Of a stretch of 64,000 nucleotides of DNA, positions 54,667 to 63,978 are shown one piece after another; position 1 is the stretch's first letter, and each line of letters opens with the position of its first letter. The position numbers were made by a program, and so were the translations under genes. The DNA is from IOR16 sp963521065 (GTDB taxonomy: Bacteria; Bacillota; Clostridia; Peptostreptococcales; Anaerovoracaceae), in contig CAUQTI010000005.1 of the NCBI GenBank assembly GCA_963521065.1, forward strand, positions 112,600 to 176,599, written 5' to 3'. The notes under the pieces are model-generated. The model saw only the letters and a program-made list of their open reading frames with translations, made no database searches and was not told where the DNA came from.

Positions 54667-55959
54667 ATGTTGGATGAATGTGTGGAATATTTTAAGAACA
54701 ACAAGGCTTATAAACGGATCTTTGTTGAGCTGCGCAGAAAGTGGAAGACCTACGGAAAGCCTTCAGGGTATATTATTATAAGAAATGCAACCCAAGAAGA
54801 AAAGGAAGCCATAAAACTGGTTATGGGAAAAGGTTACAGCGGCTCAGATATTAAGCTTAAAGTAAGTGAGTTTGAAGCCGCCCTGCGGGAGACGAAATTC
54901 AAAGATATCGGATTGCAGGCGCTTCTTGAAGCCTATTTTTCTGAAAGCATGGCGACAAATAAAAATGTCCAACTGGAAAAAACGAATAAAAAGAGAAAAT
55001 TCTTTGAAGACACCCAGGAAGAACTTGCAGACAAACATGAATATGCGGGTGCCGCATTATGGCTGCAAAAAGTATTATCCGAGAAAAAATACGGCTATCA
55101 TCTTTTAGTTGCGGAGTACGAAAGATCAGAAAAAGAAATGAAAACAATCCTCCTTTATGTCTTTCAGGCCATCGCCAGACTGCAGCAATTGGATCATCAA
55201 AAAATAAGACTGGCGGTATTAAGTGCGGAGGTGACCTCAAATCCCCATTATTTTGACCGGGGAAGCAGAGCGGGCAAGCTGCTGATCCATGCGTTGAGTT
55301 TTATAAACGGCATCACTGAAATGCAAAACGCAGAGGAAATCCTAACGCTTTACTATTCATCCGGGATTCAGCTGGATGATATTTCAAGCCATACTGCCTT
55401 ATATGGAATCAACCTTTACACGGGGGAGGGGCTCCATCAGGCATATGAGACTTTTATCAAAGCAAGGGAATCGTATATAGTGACTCTCTCCAATCTGAAT
55501 AAAATTGTAAAGGCCGACTGCAAGAATAAGATTGTATTCGCGTTGGAAAATCCGATGGTGTTTTCGCATTTGTGCGAAGGCTTAGCAGATCGCAAGGTTT
55601 CAATGATTTGCACTTCCGGCCAAATGAAGACGGCTTCGCTCCTGATGATCGATTTGTTATGCGAGTCCGGATGTAAAATATATTATTCAGGGGATATTGA
55701 TCCGGAAGGGCTTGGTATTGCAGACAGAGTGATTGCAAGGCACCCTGAGTATATTTTCCCATGGAGGATGACAATAGAAGATTATGAATTATCTATTTCC
55801 AATGAGCCATTAGAGGATACTCGTATTAAGAAATTAGATAGAATTAAAGATGCAAGACTGAATGGAGTTGTAAATGCATTGCGAAAAGAGAAAAAAGCCG
55901 GATATCAGGAGTTATTGATTGAATGCTTGGTTAGTGATATCAAAACATTGATTTATTGA
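54667..55959 (+). CDS. jetD: Wadjet protein JetD (DUF2399 / TOPRIM nuclease)
   Basis: A 430-residue protein of the TIGR02679 kind. The C-terminal TOPRIM fold is visible: Glu294 in FALENPMVFS, then D343 and D345 in YYSGDIDPEGLG. The topoisomerase-VI-like nuclease JetD cuts the plasmid DNA trapped by JetABC. The N-terminal domain (residues 1-200) is mostly helical. It starts 17 nt after jetC with GGAG upstream. The catalytic residues are all present, so the system is probably functional. Confidence 0.88.
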   Translation: MLDECVEYFKNNKAYKRIFVELRRKWKTYGKPSGYIIIRNATQEEKEAIKLVMGKGYSGSDIKLKVSEFEAALRETKFKDIGLQALLEAYFSESMATNKNVQLEKTNKKRKFFEDTQEELADKHEYAGAALWLQKVLSEKKYGYHLLVAEYERSEKEMKTILLYVFQAIARLQQLDHQKIRLAVLSAEVTSNPHYFDRGSRAGKLLIHALSFINGITEMQNAEEILTLYYSSGIQLDDISSHTALYGINLYTGEGLHQAYETFIKARESYIVTLSNLNKIVKADCKNKIVFALENPMVFSHLCEGLADRKVSMICTSGQMKTASLLMIDLLCESGCKIYYSGDIDPEGLGIADRVIARHPEYIFPWRMTIEDYELSISNEPLEDTRIKKLDRIKDARLNGVVNALRKEKKAGYQELLIECLVSDIKTLIY

Positions 55960-56137
55960 TTTGCAGTTGATATGCAATGGATTTGCTGAGGTGAATTTTA
56001 TTTATTTGTCTAGAATATTTAAACGATGTAAATAATTATAAAGCTATTTTCTTTGAAGACTTTGACTTCTTAGATATACCACAATTCTTTTGAAAAGCCG
56101 ATAAAAAGGTTAATCGGCTATATGGCATTTTATAGTG

Positions 56138-56178
56138 CCTTCTTAAATTGGAACACACTGCATACCAATTTAAGAAGG
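56138..56178. repeat. 14-bp perfect inverted repeat between jetD and the ABC genes
   Basis: CCTTCTTAAATTGG (56138-56151) and CCAATTTAAGAAGG (56165-56178) with a 13-nt loop, between convergent genes. No T tract on either side. The 234-nt interval 55960-56193 holds no gene. Confidence 0.5.
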
Positions 56179-56193
56179 ATGCATTTCGCCCGT

Positions 56194-57981
56194 TTAAGTT
56201 GTAAAATATCGGATTGTATCTGCTATGCCGGCAGGCGTTTTGCCGCGAAAGTTCCAGTCCAGGGATTTTTGCTGCATATTCCAAAGTTTTGCATATAAGC
56301 CTCTCCGCGAAAGAAGGTCATGGTGTGTGCCTTGCTCTTTCAACTGCCCATCCTCCAGCACGAGGATTTGATCCGCATTTTGCACTGTCTTTAGCCGGTG
56401 AGCAATCATAATCACCGTGGTGTCCTTCACCAGCTCGCCGATTGCCCATTGCACAAGAGCTTCGTTTCTGGCATCCAGGCTGGCAGTCGGCTCATCCAGC
56501 AAAAGAACCGTGGCTTTTTTGAGAAGCGCCCGCGCAATGGATACTCGCTGTTTTTCCCCGCCTGACAGGGTGCTGCCGCCTTCCCCCACCATAGTGTCAT
56601 AGCCGTCGGGCAATTCCATAATAAAATCGTGACAGCCCGCCTTTTTAGCGGCTTCCATCATCTCTTTTTCACTGGCATTCTTTCTGCCAAAGAGGATGTT
56701 CTCCCGAATCGTTTCGTTGAACAGGTAAACATCTTGCAAGACCATGGATACCTTTTCCTGCCACAGTTCTGGCGATAGGGAGGAAAGGGGCTTTCCGTCA
56801 ATTAGAATTGCACCTTCACTCACATCCCAAAACCGTGTGATAAGCCTTAGAATGGTGGATTTTCCGCTTCCGGAAGGACCTACGATGGCGGTTAGACCAC
56901 CGCGTGGGATGGCGAAGGAAACATCTTTCAAGGCCCGTTCCGCGCCCTCGGTATAGGAAAAGCCCACGCGGTCAAAGCGAATCTCTGGGTCATTTCCCGG
57001 CTTGCCATTTCCTTGCATTTCCGGCTCCTGCATAGTGCTATCCAGCCTTTTTGCTGAAACATAGTTGTTTCGGAGCATCATCATATTGTTGACCGCTGTG
57101 ATTACAGGAGTCAATATCTTGGTACCGATAATAATGATGCTGATAAATTCCACGGCTGTAATGGAGCCGCCTATCAACAAGTACCCACCCGCCATACACA
57201 TCAGAGGCAGTCCGAACTGCACAATAGAGGTGCACAAGCGAATCAGGCTGCCGGAACCGCTTTCCACTTTGATATACGTTTCCATTAGGTGATGGTATGC
57301 GCTTTTCAGCTTTCCGAAGCTTTCACCGGTCTGGTTATAGCTTTTCAGTGTTTTCATGCCGCCCAAATATTCATTGAGGTTGGTTGCCGCCTTATCCCGG
57401 GCTTGCGCGATGCAGGTGGCATTTCGATCCAGTGTTTTCATAGACGCTGCTAGAATGATTGCCGCAACAGGCAGCGAAATATAAAATGCCGCCGCCATCA
57501 GTGGATTGAAAATGAACATAAAAATTGAGGTAAGCACACAGGAGAATACTACGCTGAACAACCCTGAAAGCGTGCCGGTCATAGCCTGCTGGATATTGAC
57601 AAAATCTCCGGCGAAGTTGTTGATTAACTCTCCTTTCTCCTTGCTGGAGAAAAAACCAAGAGGCAAGCGGCGCAGCTTTTTTACAAATAAGATACGATTC
57701 TCTGCCGTATGCTCCGCGGATGGCAGAAAGCTGTTACTATAAGCGAAGTATCCAATTATGAATTGAAGCAGAGCCAGAACCCCTAAAACACCTGATGCAA
57801 TCCACAGCATTTGAAAGTTTAGCGAGCCTGGCTCCCCAAAGGATCCCGCAATCATGTTAATAATTACATAGATGATGATAGCGGGAAACAAATTGAAAAA
57901 GTCCTCAAAGAAAAGCCATACCGCAGGACGGACCAAATGCTTCGGATGACCAAATGTCAATTTTTTTAGTACCTGTTTCAT
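56194..57981 (-). CDS. ABC exporter-type transporter subunit B (permease + ATPase)
   Basis: A 595-residue half-transporter. An N-terminal six-helix membrane domain (residues about 15-310) is followed by the ATPase: Walker A GPSGSGKST, signature LSGGEKQR, Walker B LLLDEPTASLDARN, and H-loop AHRLKT. Start is ATG 57981, with AAGGAG upstream; a longer frame from 58056 is inside the neighbour. The two ABC genes overlap by 4 nt. Paired with the 57978 gene and a divergent AraC regulator, the set resembles YbtPQ/YbtA-like iron-siderophore importers of the exporter fold, but peptide or drug export is equally possible. Confidence 0.88.
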   Translation of the reverse strand: MKQVLKKLTFGHPKHLVRPAVWLFFEDFFNLFPAIIIYVIINMIAGSFGEPGSLNFQMLWIASGVLGVLALLQFIIGYFAYSNSFLPSAEHTAENRILFVKKLRRLPLGFFSSKEKGELINNFAGDFVNIQQAMTGTLSGLFSVVFSCVLTSIFMFIFNPLMAAAFYISLPVAAIILAASMKTLDRNATCIAQARDKAATNLNEYLGGMKTLKSYNQTGESFGKLKSAYHHLMETYIKVESGSGSLIRLCTSIVQFGLPLMCMAGGYLLIGGSITAVEFISIIIIGTKILTPVITAVNNMMMLRNNYVSAKRLDSTMQEPEMQGNGKPGNDPEIRFDRVGFSYTEGAERALKDVSFAIPRGGLTAIVGPSGSGKSTILRLITRFWDVSEGAILIDGKPLSSLSPELWQEKVSMVLQDVYLFNETIRENILFGRKNASEKEMMEAAKKAGCHDFIMELPDGYDTMVGEGGSTLSGGEKQRVSIARALLKKATVLLLDEPTASLDARNEALVQWAIGELVKDTTVIMIAHRLKTVQNADQILVLEDGQLKEQGTHHDLLSRRGLYAKLWNMQQKSLDWNFRGKTPAGIADTIRYFTT

Positions 57982-59798
57982 ATGATTTCTCTCCTTTCCC
58001 GCTTGGGAGTGTTTTTTTCTATACTCCAAGTATCCACCTTGTTTTGAAGCGACCACAGTTCCTTATACAAAGTATCCTGTTGCATCAAGGTGTCATGTGT
58101 GCCTGTTTCTTGAATCTCTCCACGGCTTAGAACCAGAATTTGATCAGCCCCTTGGATACTGGGCAAGCGATGGGCGATAATGATTACCGTCCTATCCTCA
58201 ATTAATTGGTCAATTGCCTGTTGAATGAGATTTTCGTTCTCTGCGTCGGAGTAGGCCAACGCTTCATCTAAGATAACGATTGGTGAATCCTTGAGGATGG
58301 CCCTGGCAATGGCTAAACGCTGTGCTTCTCCGCCAGACAATCCGATGCCGCCGCTACCGATTATGGTGTCGTATCCCTTTGGCAGCCGCATAATAAACTC
58401 ATGGCAGCGAGCAGCCTTTGCGGCGGCAAGCACCTGCTCTTTTTCCAAGGGCCTGTTCATGGTGATATTGCCGTACACGGTATCCGAAAATATCATTGTA
58501 TCCTGAAATACGAAGGAGATATATTCCATTAGGCGCGAAGGCATTATATCCCGGATGTCTACACCTCCAATGGTGATTTTACCCAAGGTAACATCCCAAA
58601 ATCGGGAAATGAGTTGCCCAATGGTGCTTTTACCGCCGCCGGACGGTCCCACCAGAGCGGTCATTTGCTTTTGCGGAGCGGTAAAGCTGATGTGGTTTAG
58701 CGCCATCGTATGAAACGGATCTGCGGTCTCCTGATAGGAAAAGGACACATCATGAAATTGAACGTCGAACGCTTCCGGGACCTTTGGACTAATCGGCTCG
58801 GGCACCGGCTCCGTGCGCGTGATTTCATCAATGTTATGCAGCGAAATGGTAATTTCTCCCATGCGGGTACCGTAGTTGACAAGCTCCATGAGCGGGGCAC
58901 AGATAGCAGGCGTCAATATTAGTCCCATAATGACCGACAGTAAAACCGATGCATTTCCGGGATTCTGCCAAATCAGGAAAGTACCCACCGGCACTGCAAC
59001 AGCCAGCAGAGAAAGGATCATTGTCTTATAGCCCTCATAAAACGGAGCCACTCGTTTGTAGAGCTTCATTTCCCAATTGCCGTATTTCTTCGTGGTGTCG
59101 CTAAGCCCTCTGTTGATGGTGCCCGTTAGGCCAAACAGCTTCACCTCGGCAATTCCCCGCACATATTCTGAAAATGCGCCGGTCATTTGTCCGGATATTG
59201 TTGCAAGCCCAACCAGAATATCCTGTCCACGGCTTCCTCCCCATACAGAAAACTGTAAGGTGCACGCAATGATAACGGCAGTAACAACTGCCAGTGCCAG
59301 CCACAAATTCAGGCTGCCAAGTCCAAGCAGCAGCGCTAAGACGGCACACGCCGATCCAATTAGGTCAGGAAGCAGATGAGCAATAAATACCTCGATTTTT
59401 TCAATGCTGTCATCCATGGTCTTTTGTACGCTTCCGGTGGTATGTTCTGTGAAGAACCCCATTGGCAAGCGCCCTATATGCTCCATAACACGGATACGAA
59501 TTTTGTACAACATACGGAAGGCAACCTTATGTGCGCCAAAGCTTCCGAAAAAGGATAAAACCGTGTTGAGCAGTATACTGACAGCGGCTGCAATACTCCA
59601 AAGTAAAATCCCGTCGGAGATATCGTCTTGTCCTGCCTCTGGAACAAGCAGTAGCCGAGCGATATGATACACCGATAAATAAGGTATCATACCGCAAAGC
59701 GTGCCAAGGGACATTAATGTACAGCTAAGTACCAGCTTACCTTTTTCCTCGGCCGCGATATCAAATAGCCTGGATAAAACAGGTTTTTCTTCATTCAT
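57978..59798 (-). CDS. ABC exporter-type transporter subunit A (permease + ATPase)
   Basis: A 606-residue half-transporter with six predicted helices and an ATPase domain: Walker A GPSGGGKSTIGQL, signature LSGGEAQR, Walker B IVILDEALAYSDAENE (DEALA instead of DEATS/DEPTA, and Glu conserved), H-loop IAHRLPS. RBS AGGAGG 8 nt before ATG. It is the first gene of the operon on the minus strand, with the promoter at 59845-59873. A heterodimer with the 56194 gene product is likely; the differing linker regions fit a two-subunit pump. Confidence 0.88.
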   Translation of the reverse strand: MNEEKPVLSRLFDIAAEEKGKLVLSCTLMSLGTLCGMIPYLSVYHIARLLLVPEAGQDDISDGILLWSIAAAVSILLNTVLSFFGSFGAHKVAFRMLYKIRIRVMEHIGRLPMGFFTEHTTGSVQKTMDDSIEKIEVFIAHLLPDLIGSACAVLALLLGLGSLNLWLALAVVTAVIIACTLQFSVWGGSRGQDILVGLATISGQMTGAFSEYVRGIAEVKLFGLTGTINRGLSDTTKKYGNWEMKLYKRVAPFYEGYKTMILSLLAVAVPVGTFLIWQNPGNASVLLSVIMGLILTPAICAPLMELVNYGTRMGEITISLHNIDEITRTEPVPEPISPKVPEAFDVQFHDVSFSYQETADPFHTMALNHISFTAPQKQMTALVGPSGGGKSTIGQLISRFWDVTLGKITIGGVDIRDIMPSRLMEYISFVFQDTMIFSDTVYGNITMNRPLEKEQVLAAAKAARCHEFIMRLPKGYDTIIGSGGIGLSGGEAQRLAIARAILKDSPIVILDEALAYSDAENENLIQQAIDQLIEDRTVIIIAHRLPSIQGADQILVLSRGEIQETGTHDTLMQQDTLYKELWSLQNKVDTWSIEKNTPKRERREII

Positions 59799-59820
59799 TC
59801 TATAGGCCTCCTTTTCTTGT

Positions 59821-59838
59821 GGTTAGTCAAATCTAACC
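59821..59838. promoter_or_regulatory. Operator-like inverted repeat at the ABC transcript start
   Basis: GGTTAG (59821-59826), 6 nt, CTAACC (59833-59838). It falls on the predicted start site of the ABC operon transcript, and is a candidate AraC-type or repressor site; alternatively it forms a hairpin at the mRNA 5' end. Confidence 0.45.
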
Positions 59839-59844
59839 GAAAGA

Positions 59845-59873
59845 AGTATAGCATTACAAAAATGGTGATTCAA
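59845..59873 (-). promoter_or_regulatory. Sigma-A promoter of the ABC operon
   Basis: On the minus strand: TTGAAT (59873-59868), 17 nt, TATACT (59850-59845). It points towards the ABC genes. Confidence 0.6.
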
Positions 59874-59903
59874 GCCTTCGGATACGGGACTTTATAAATA
59901 CTA

Positions 59904-59932
59904 TTGATATTTAAAATCTGTTTATATATACT
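59904..59932 (+). promoter_or_regulatory. Sigma-A promoter of the AraC gene
   Basis: TTGATA (59904-59909), 17 nt, TATACT (59927-59932). The leader of about 90 nt includes GGGTTC (59961-59966) and GAACCC (60005-60010) as inverted arms. Confidence 0.55.
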
Positions 59933-60026
59933 GGTAATACAGTAATTTTCATTTGTAATGGGGTTCGAAGTATTCTCCTAAACAGTACTAAATATACCGA
60001 AATAGAACCCGAAAAAGGGGACATAT

Positions 60027-60977
60027 ATGCAATGTTTTTACAGCGTATCAGACATGCTGCGTCAATATGAAGAGTGTGGATGGAAACGGACCAGCATCCG
60101 CTATGGGTGTTTATTTAAGCCGCCCGAAGAAGTTGCGTCAGGACAGATTCGGGTATGGGGGAATCCAGAAACCTGCTGTTTTATTGATACGGATATTGTT
60201 TATCATACAGATTTGATGGAGCGATATTATTACCAGGCGAAGAGCATCCAAATCACCTTCATCGAGGACATGGCACTAAGCTACTACCAGAAGAAAAATG
60301 AGCGCAATAAAGCTCGGTTTGGGATTTTTTGTTATGTGAATCATCTTCCACGACCGTGGTATAAGCGACTTTCTTCCGGTGAAGCACAAAAAGCATCTAC
60401 GATTTATATAACAGATCAGTTTCTTGAATGCACCGGCGTTGTATTTTCGGACAATCTCTGGAACCGTATAGCCCATGCAGTGAACAACAGAGATGTGTCA
60501 CTTCCTTTATTGGCCGATATTTGCAAAGAAATCAGGTCTACTCAGATGAAGGATGAAGCATTCTCTTTGTTTTTTCAGGGGAAAGCTTTGGAAGCTGCGG
60601 GATTGCTGGTGGACTACACACTTTCCTTTGATTTAGAGGGGTTGACAGCACTGACCCCTAAAGCAAAAGGTGCGGCGGAGTCAGCGTTACAAACCTTAAA
60701 TCAATCCTTTGTCCACCCCCCAATTATTGAGGAGTTGGCAAAGTCAATCGGTATTAACAAGCAAACGCTCCAAAGAGCCTTTCAGCAGCTTACCGGTCAA
60801 ACCGTCCACGAATATATCAAAGCAATACGAATGGAAAAGGCGGTTTCTTTATTGACTGATACGCACAAAAGAATTGATGATATCGCCAAAGAGGTAGGGT
60901 ATCAAAGCAAGGGAAACTTTTATAAAGCATTTAAGGAAACCTTTGGCTGCACACCTAAGGAAATAAAGAGAGGGTAG
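60027..60977 (+). CDS. AraC-family transcription regulator
   Basis: A 316-residue regulator. The N-terminal 215 residues are an unrecognised ligand-sensing domain. The C-terminal AraC DNA-binding domain has two helix-turn-helix units: IIEELAKSIGINKQTLQRAF and IDDIAKEVGYQSKGNFYKAF, then GCTPKEIKRG. RBS AAGGGGAC. It is divergent from the ABC transporter pair, so it most likely controls that operon, as YbtA controls YbtPQ. Confidence 0.9.
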   Translation: MQCFYSVSDMLRQYEECGWKRTSIRYGCLFKPPEEVASGQIRVWGNPETCCFIDTDIVYHTDLMERYYYQAKSIQITFIEDMALSYYQKKNERNKARFGIFCYVNHLPRPWYKRLSSGEAQKASTIYITDQFLECTGVVFSDNLWNRIAHAVNNRDVSLPLLADICKEIRSTQMKDEAFSLFFQGKALEAAGLLVDYTLSFDLEGLTALTPKAKGAAESALQTLNQSFVHPPIIEELAKSIGINKQTLQRAFQQLTGQTVHEYIKAIRMEKAVSLLTDTHKRIDDIAKEVGYQSKGNFYKAFKETFGCTPKEIKRG

Positions 60978-61103
60978 AGGCCGCCCTAATAAATGTCTTA
61001 AAAAAAACAGCAAGCAAAACGGCTGCTTTGCTGCTGCCTCATAATTTGCTATCTTTATGGCAAATATAAGTGAAGATGATTCATTCATTATGAGGTGAAA
61101 AAT

Positions 61104-61514
61104 TTGAGGAAAATTGAGAGATTGAAAGAGCAGTATTTTTCGAATGATATTAAGTTGAGTTACTATGAGATTAGACGTAATCTACCTGTTTTAATGATGT
61201 TACATGCACAGGGAACGAATGCATTGAGCTATGATCCGTTTTTCGGTGAGGCGTTTTATAGCGATACCTTTCACGCTGGTATTCCACATGAAGATATCTT
61301 GAAAAAAATATCATGTAACACGCTACTAATGAAAGCTAAAACAGCTTATGACAAGGACGGTCATATCTTACTTGCGGCAATGAGTGAAGAAGATGCCCAG
61401 TTGGTAAAAAAGATGGTAGACAAGTGTAAAATTATGAGATTTGAATGTGGACATGGAGTTCATATCGAAAAAGAAAGAGAGTTCATCAGAGCCATTTTGA
61501 ATTTTACAAAATGA
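61104..61514 (+). pseudogene. Internally deleted alpha/beta hydrolase
   Basis: The frame is open (136 residues from TTG 61104; GAGGTG lies 7 nt upstream), but the protein is incomplete. It begins with the usual N-terminal strand and VLMMLHAQGTNALSY (oxyanion loop area), then jumps to the C-terminal half (ISCNTLLMKAKTAYDK and the final FECGHGVHIEKEREF with its catalytic His). The nucleophile elbow GxSxG and middle strands are missing, about 100 residues short of a normal hydrolase. It is probably non-functional. Confidence 0.6.
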
Positions 61515-61594
61515 GCATGGTTTTTATCATAAAGAAGTTCAACTCTCCTAAATTTCAAATAATATACAAATTTAACACGAATTTGGAGCTTGCA

Positions 61595-61630
61595 ATCATG
61601 TAGGAGTATCAACCCATACATGATTTTTTT
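61595..61630 (+). terminator. Intrinsic terminator, near copy of the tRNA-Leu terminator
   Basis: ATCATGTA (61595-61602) pairs with TACATGAT (61617-61624), then a T run. It shares CATGTA, GAG and AACCCATACATG with 41354-41395. Confidence 0.7.
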
Positions 61631-61690
61631 CGTTTTCCGTGATAGAATGGGGGAAATAAAGCGTATCTGTAGAGATGAGGTAAAATACAA

Positions 61691-62428
61691 ATGGTTAATG
61701 AAAAAGCAGCAGCACTATTTGATGATTGGGACGAGGCCTTAATATGGTCATGCTTACAAGGTTACATGGGAAGCATGATAGCAAATGAAGAAAGTAACCC
61801 CGTGGCTGCAATCATTGATGTTGGAGACTTTTGCTTTTGTGCCGGAAAACCCGACAAAAATTTGCTTAAATCTATTTATGGCTCTAAATTACTAATTCCA
61901 AAAGATGAGTGTTGGGAAGCTCTTATAGAAGATTATTTTGGTAAAAAGGCAAAAAAAAGGTTACGTTATGCGATAAAAAAAGAATCGGATGCATTTGATG
62001 AAATAAAATTGAATGGCTATGTGGATTCTCTTGCCGAAGGTTACGAGCTTAAGTTATTTGACAAAGAAATATTTCAATCTGCCAAAAGCCAAAACTGGTC
62101 AGCCGATTTGTGTTCGCAATTTAAAAATTACGCAGACTATGAAAAACGTGCGCTAGGTGTCGCAATACTGCATCATGGCAAGCTGGTTTCTGGAGCGTCA
62201 CCATATGCGGTATACCATAAGGGAATTGAAATTGAAATTGACACAAAGCCGGAGTACAGAGAGAAAGGACTTGCAACGGTGTGCGGAGCAAAACTGATTT
62301 TAGAATGCTTGGAAAGGAACCTTTATCCGAGCTGGGATGCGCATGATTTGCGTTCGGTTCACCTAGCAGAAAAATTGGGATATCACCTTTCACACCCATA
62401 TGTGACGTATGAGCTTATGAGTGAGTAG
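61691..62428 (+). CDS. GNAT-family N-acetyltransferase (PF12746-like)
   Basis: A 245-residue protein. The N-terminal part (residues 1-130) is typical of the two-domain GNAT_acetyltran family; the C-terminal half has the acetyl-CoA site ETKPEYREKGLATVCGAKLI-like segment (TKPEYREKGLATV, residues about 192-204) and the final NLYPSWDAHDLRSVHLAEKLGY motif, shortened here to DLRSVHLAEKLGY. RBS ATGAGG 10 nt upstream. Substrate unknown. Second acetyltransferase in the accessory region. Confidence 0.85.
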   Translation: MVNEKAAALFDDWDEALIWSCLQGYMGSMIANEESNPVAAIIDVGDFCFCAGKPDKNLLKSIYGSKLLIPKDECWEALIEDYFGKKAKKRLRYAIKKESDAFDEIKLNGYVDSLAEGYELKLFDKEIFQSAKSQNWSADLCSQFKNYADYEKRALGVAILHHGKLVSGASPYAVYHKGIEIEIDTKPEYREKGLATVCGAKLILECLERNLYPSWDAHDLRSVHLAEKLGYHLSHPYVTYELMSE

Positions 62429-62495
62429 AATGAGGCTCATCTATTTAAGCTTTATTCTATTCTGTTTTGATTTGGATAAAATCGGATATTTTATA

Positions 62496-62517
62496 ATTGA
62501 GGAAATTGCATAATTCC
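62496..62517 (+). repeat. Left terminal inverted repeat of the IS
   Basis: 22 bp identical to the reverse complement of 63979-64000. Confidence 0.9.
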
Positions 62518-62678
62518 AATTTTGTTTATTCAATCAAAGAATCCTAGAATTAGATTTACAATTTTTTAAAATTGAGTCCTTAGATTTATAATATACCATT
62601 GGAATTTCAACTTCCTACTTAAATTTGGATACAGCAAACAAACTCCTGCAAAGGAATTTTGTTTTGCGGCTTTTTGAG

Positions 62679-63869
62679 CTAATTTACTGACATTGTACCG
62701 GCAATTAAAGTAATACAATTCAAAAGAACATGCATTTTAGCTTTATGGATTCCCTTTGAACGGATGTTATCCATATTCAAAGTTTCTTTTAGCCTTGAAA
62801 ACATTCTTTCCACAGCAGTTCTTGTATTGTAGATTTTCCGCCACGGCTCAGAGCCACGATATGGGTATCCAAGCAGTCTTGGATTTTCATTGATGTTAAA
62901 CTTCTTTGTATAACCATAATTTGAGCTAGAACACCATGCTGTTCCAAATGGACAGTTACATTTCCCCGTCATATGTGGGCAACGGAATTTTAAATAGTCT
63001 CCGTCTTTGCCGTAGTATGCAAGGGGATATCCTGCGGAGCATATGGGTTTAAATCTATCATTCATACCTTGAGGGGGAACCTTTGTACCCTTTGGATTTA
63101 AAGCAATGACAGGTTTTCCCTGGTGCTCATTGATAATGTTAGTATAGTTGCTTTTATAGTCATACCCGGAATCCATCGTATAATATTTAGGCTTAATTAG
63201 TCCCCTGTAGCTGCTTTTAAGATTTTCAATCAAAGGTATAGCTAAGGTTCCATCGTGATTACTTGCGGGAGTGATGATAATGTCTAGTGGAAGTTCACTT
63301 TTGCTGTCACAAACAGCATGAACCTTCCAGCCAAACCAGCGGATATTGTTACCGTTGGTATCCCGTTTCATACCCCAGTTTGGGTTGGTTTGATCATCAT
63401 TAATTTTTGACTTTGGAACAGCGGCTTCGTAAGAAGAAAGCTTACTGGAATCGATGGAAACATTATTACCATCAATCAACCCTTTTTGTTTTGCACAAAG
63501 AACTAACTCTTTGAATAGAGAGTAGAGTTCGTCTGAGGCTGCAAGCTTTTTCATAAATCTACTGAATGTTGATTCTGATGGAACATTACCGATAACGTCA
63601 AATCCGCAATTGTACCTAAGCACAGGGTTTTCGGTAAGTCTTTTTACAAGAGCCTTGATAGTTGGAATTTTCTCAAGCTGCATAGCCATCAAGGCGCAAA
63701 TTAAATCGCACACATGATAACCTTTAGGCCCCTTCAAATCTGGCCTCTTTCCAATAGCGGAAGTGAGTTTTGAAAAGTCCAACTGGGATAAAATTAGTTC
63801 TAACTGCGTTTTCTTTTGAAATTTTATAATCTCATTAAAGGAAAACAGGGTTTCTTGTCGTATATACAT
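62679..63869 (-). CDS. Transposase, DDE type (IS1182/IS5-like)
   Basis: A 396-residue transposase. The N-terminal DUF772-like region (DLKGPKGYHVCDLICALMAM) is followed by the DDE core: first Asp in VSIDSSKLSSYE, second Asp in KYYTMDSGYDYK, and Glu in AVERMFSRLKET. A Cys-rich insertion (FRCPHMTGKCNCPFG) is typical of this group. Complete and uninterrupted. Confidence 0.9.
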   Translation of the reverse strand: MYIRQETLFSFNEIIKFQKKTQLELILSQLDFSKLTSAIGKRPDLKGPKGYHVCDLICALMAMQLEKIPTIKALVKRLTENPVLRYNCGFDVIGNVPSESTFSRFMKKLAASDELYSLFKELVLCAKQKGLIDGNNVSIDSSKLSSYEAAVPKSKINDDQTNPNWGMKRDTNGNNIRWFGWKVHAVCDSKSELPLDIIITPASNHDGTLAIPLIENLKSSYRGLIKPKYYTMDSGYDYKSNYTNIINEHQGKPVIALNPKGTKVPPQGMNDRFKPICSAGYPLAYYGKDGDYLKFRCPHMTGKCNCPFGTAWCSSSNYGYTKKFNINENPRLLGYPYRGSEPWRKIYNTRTAVERMFSRLKETLNMDNIRSKGIHKAKMHVLLNCITLIAGTMSVN

Positions 63870-63978
63870 AGTGAGGTTTTACTCCTTTCGTGTATTGGTC
63901 TAGTCACTTTTATATACGACATAAAGGGGTAAAATCCTTTTTGCTTTATAGGATTTATATCTAATTTTCAATAGTTGA

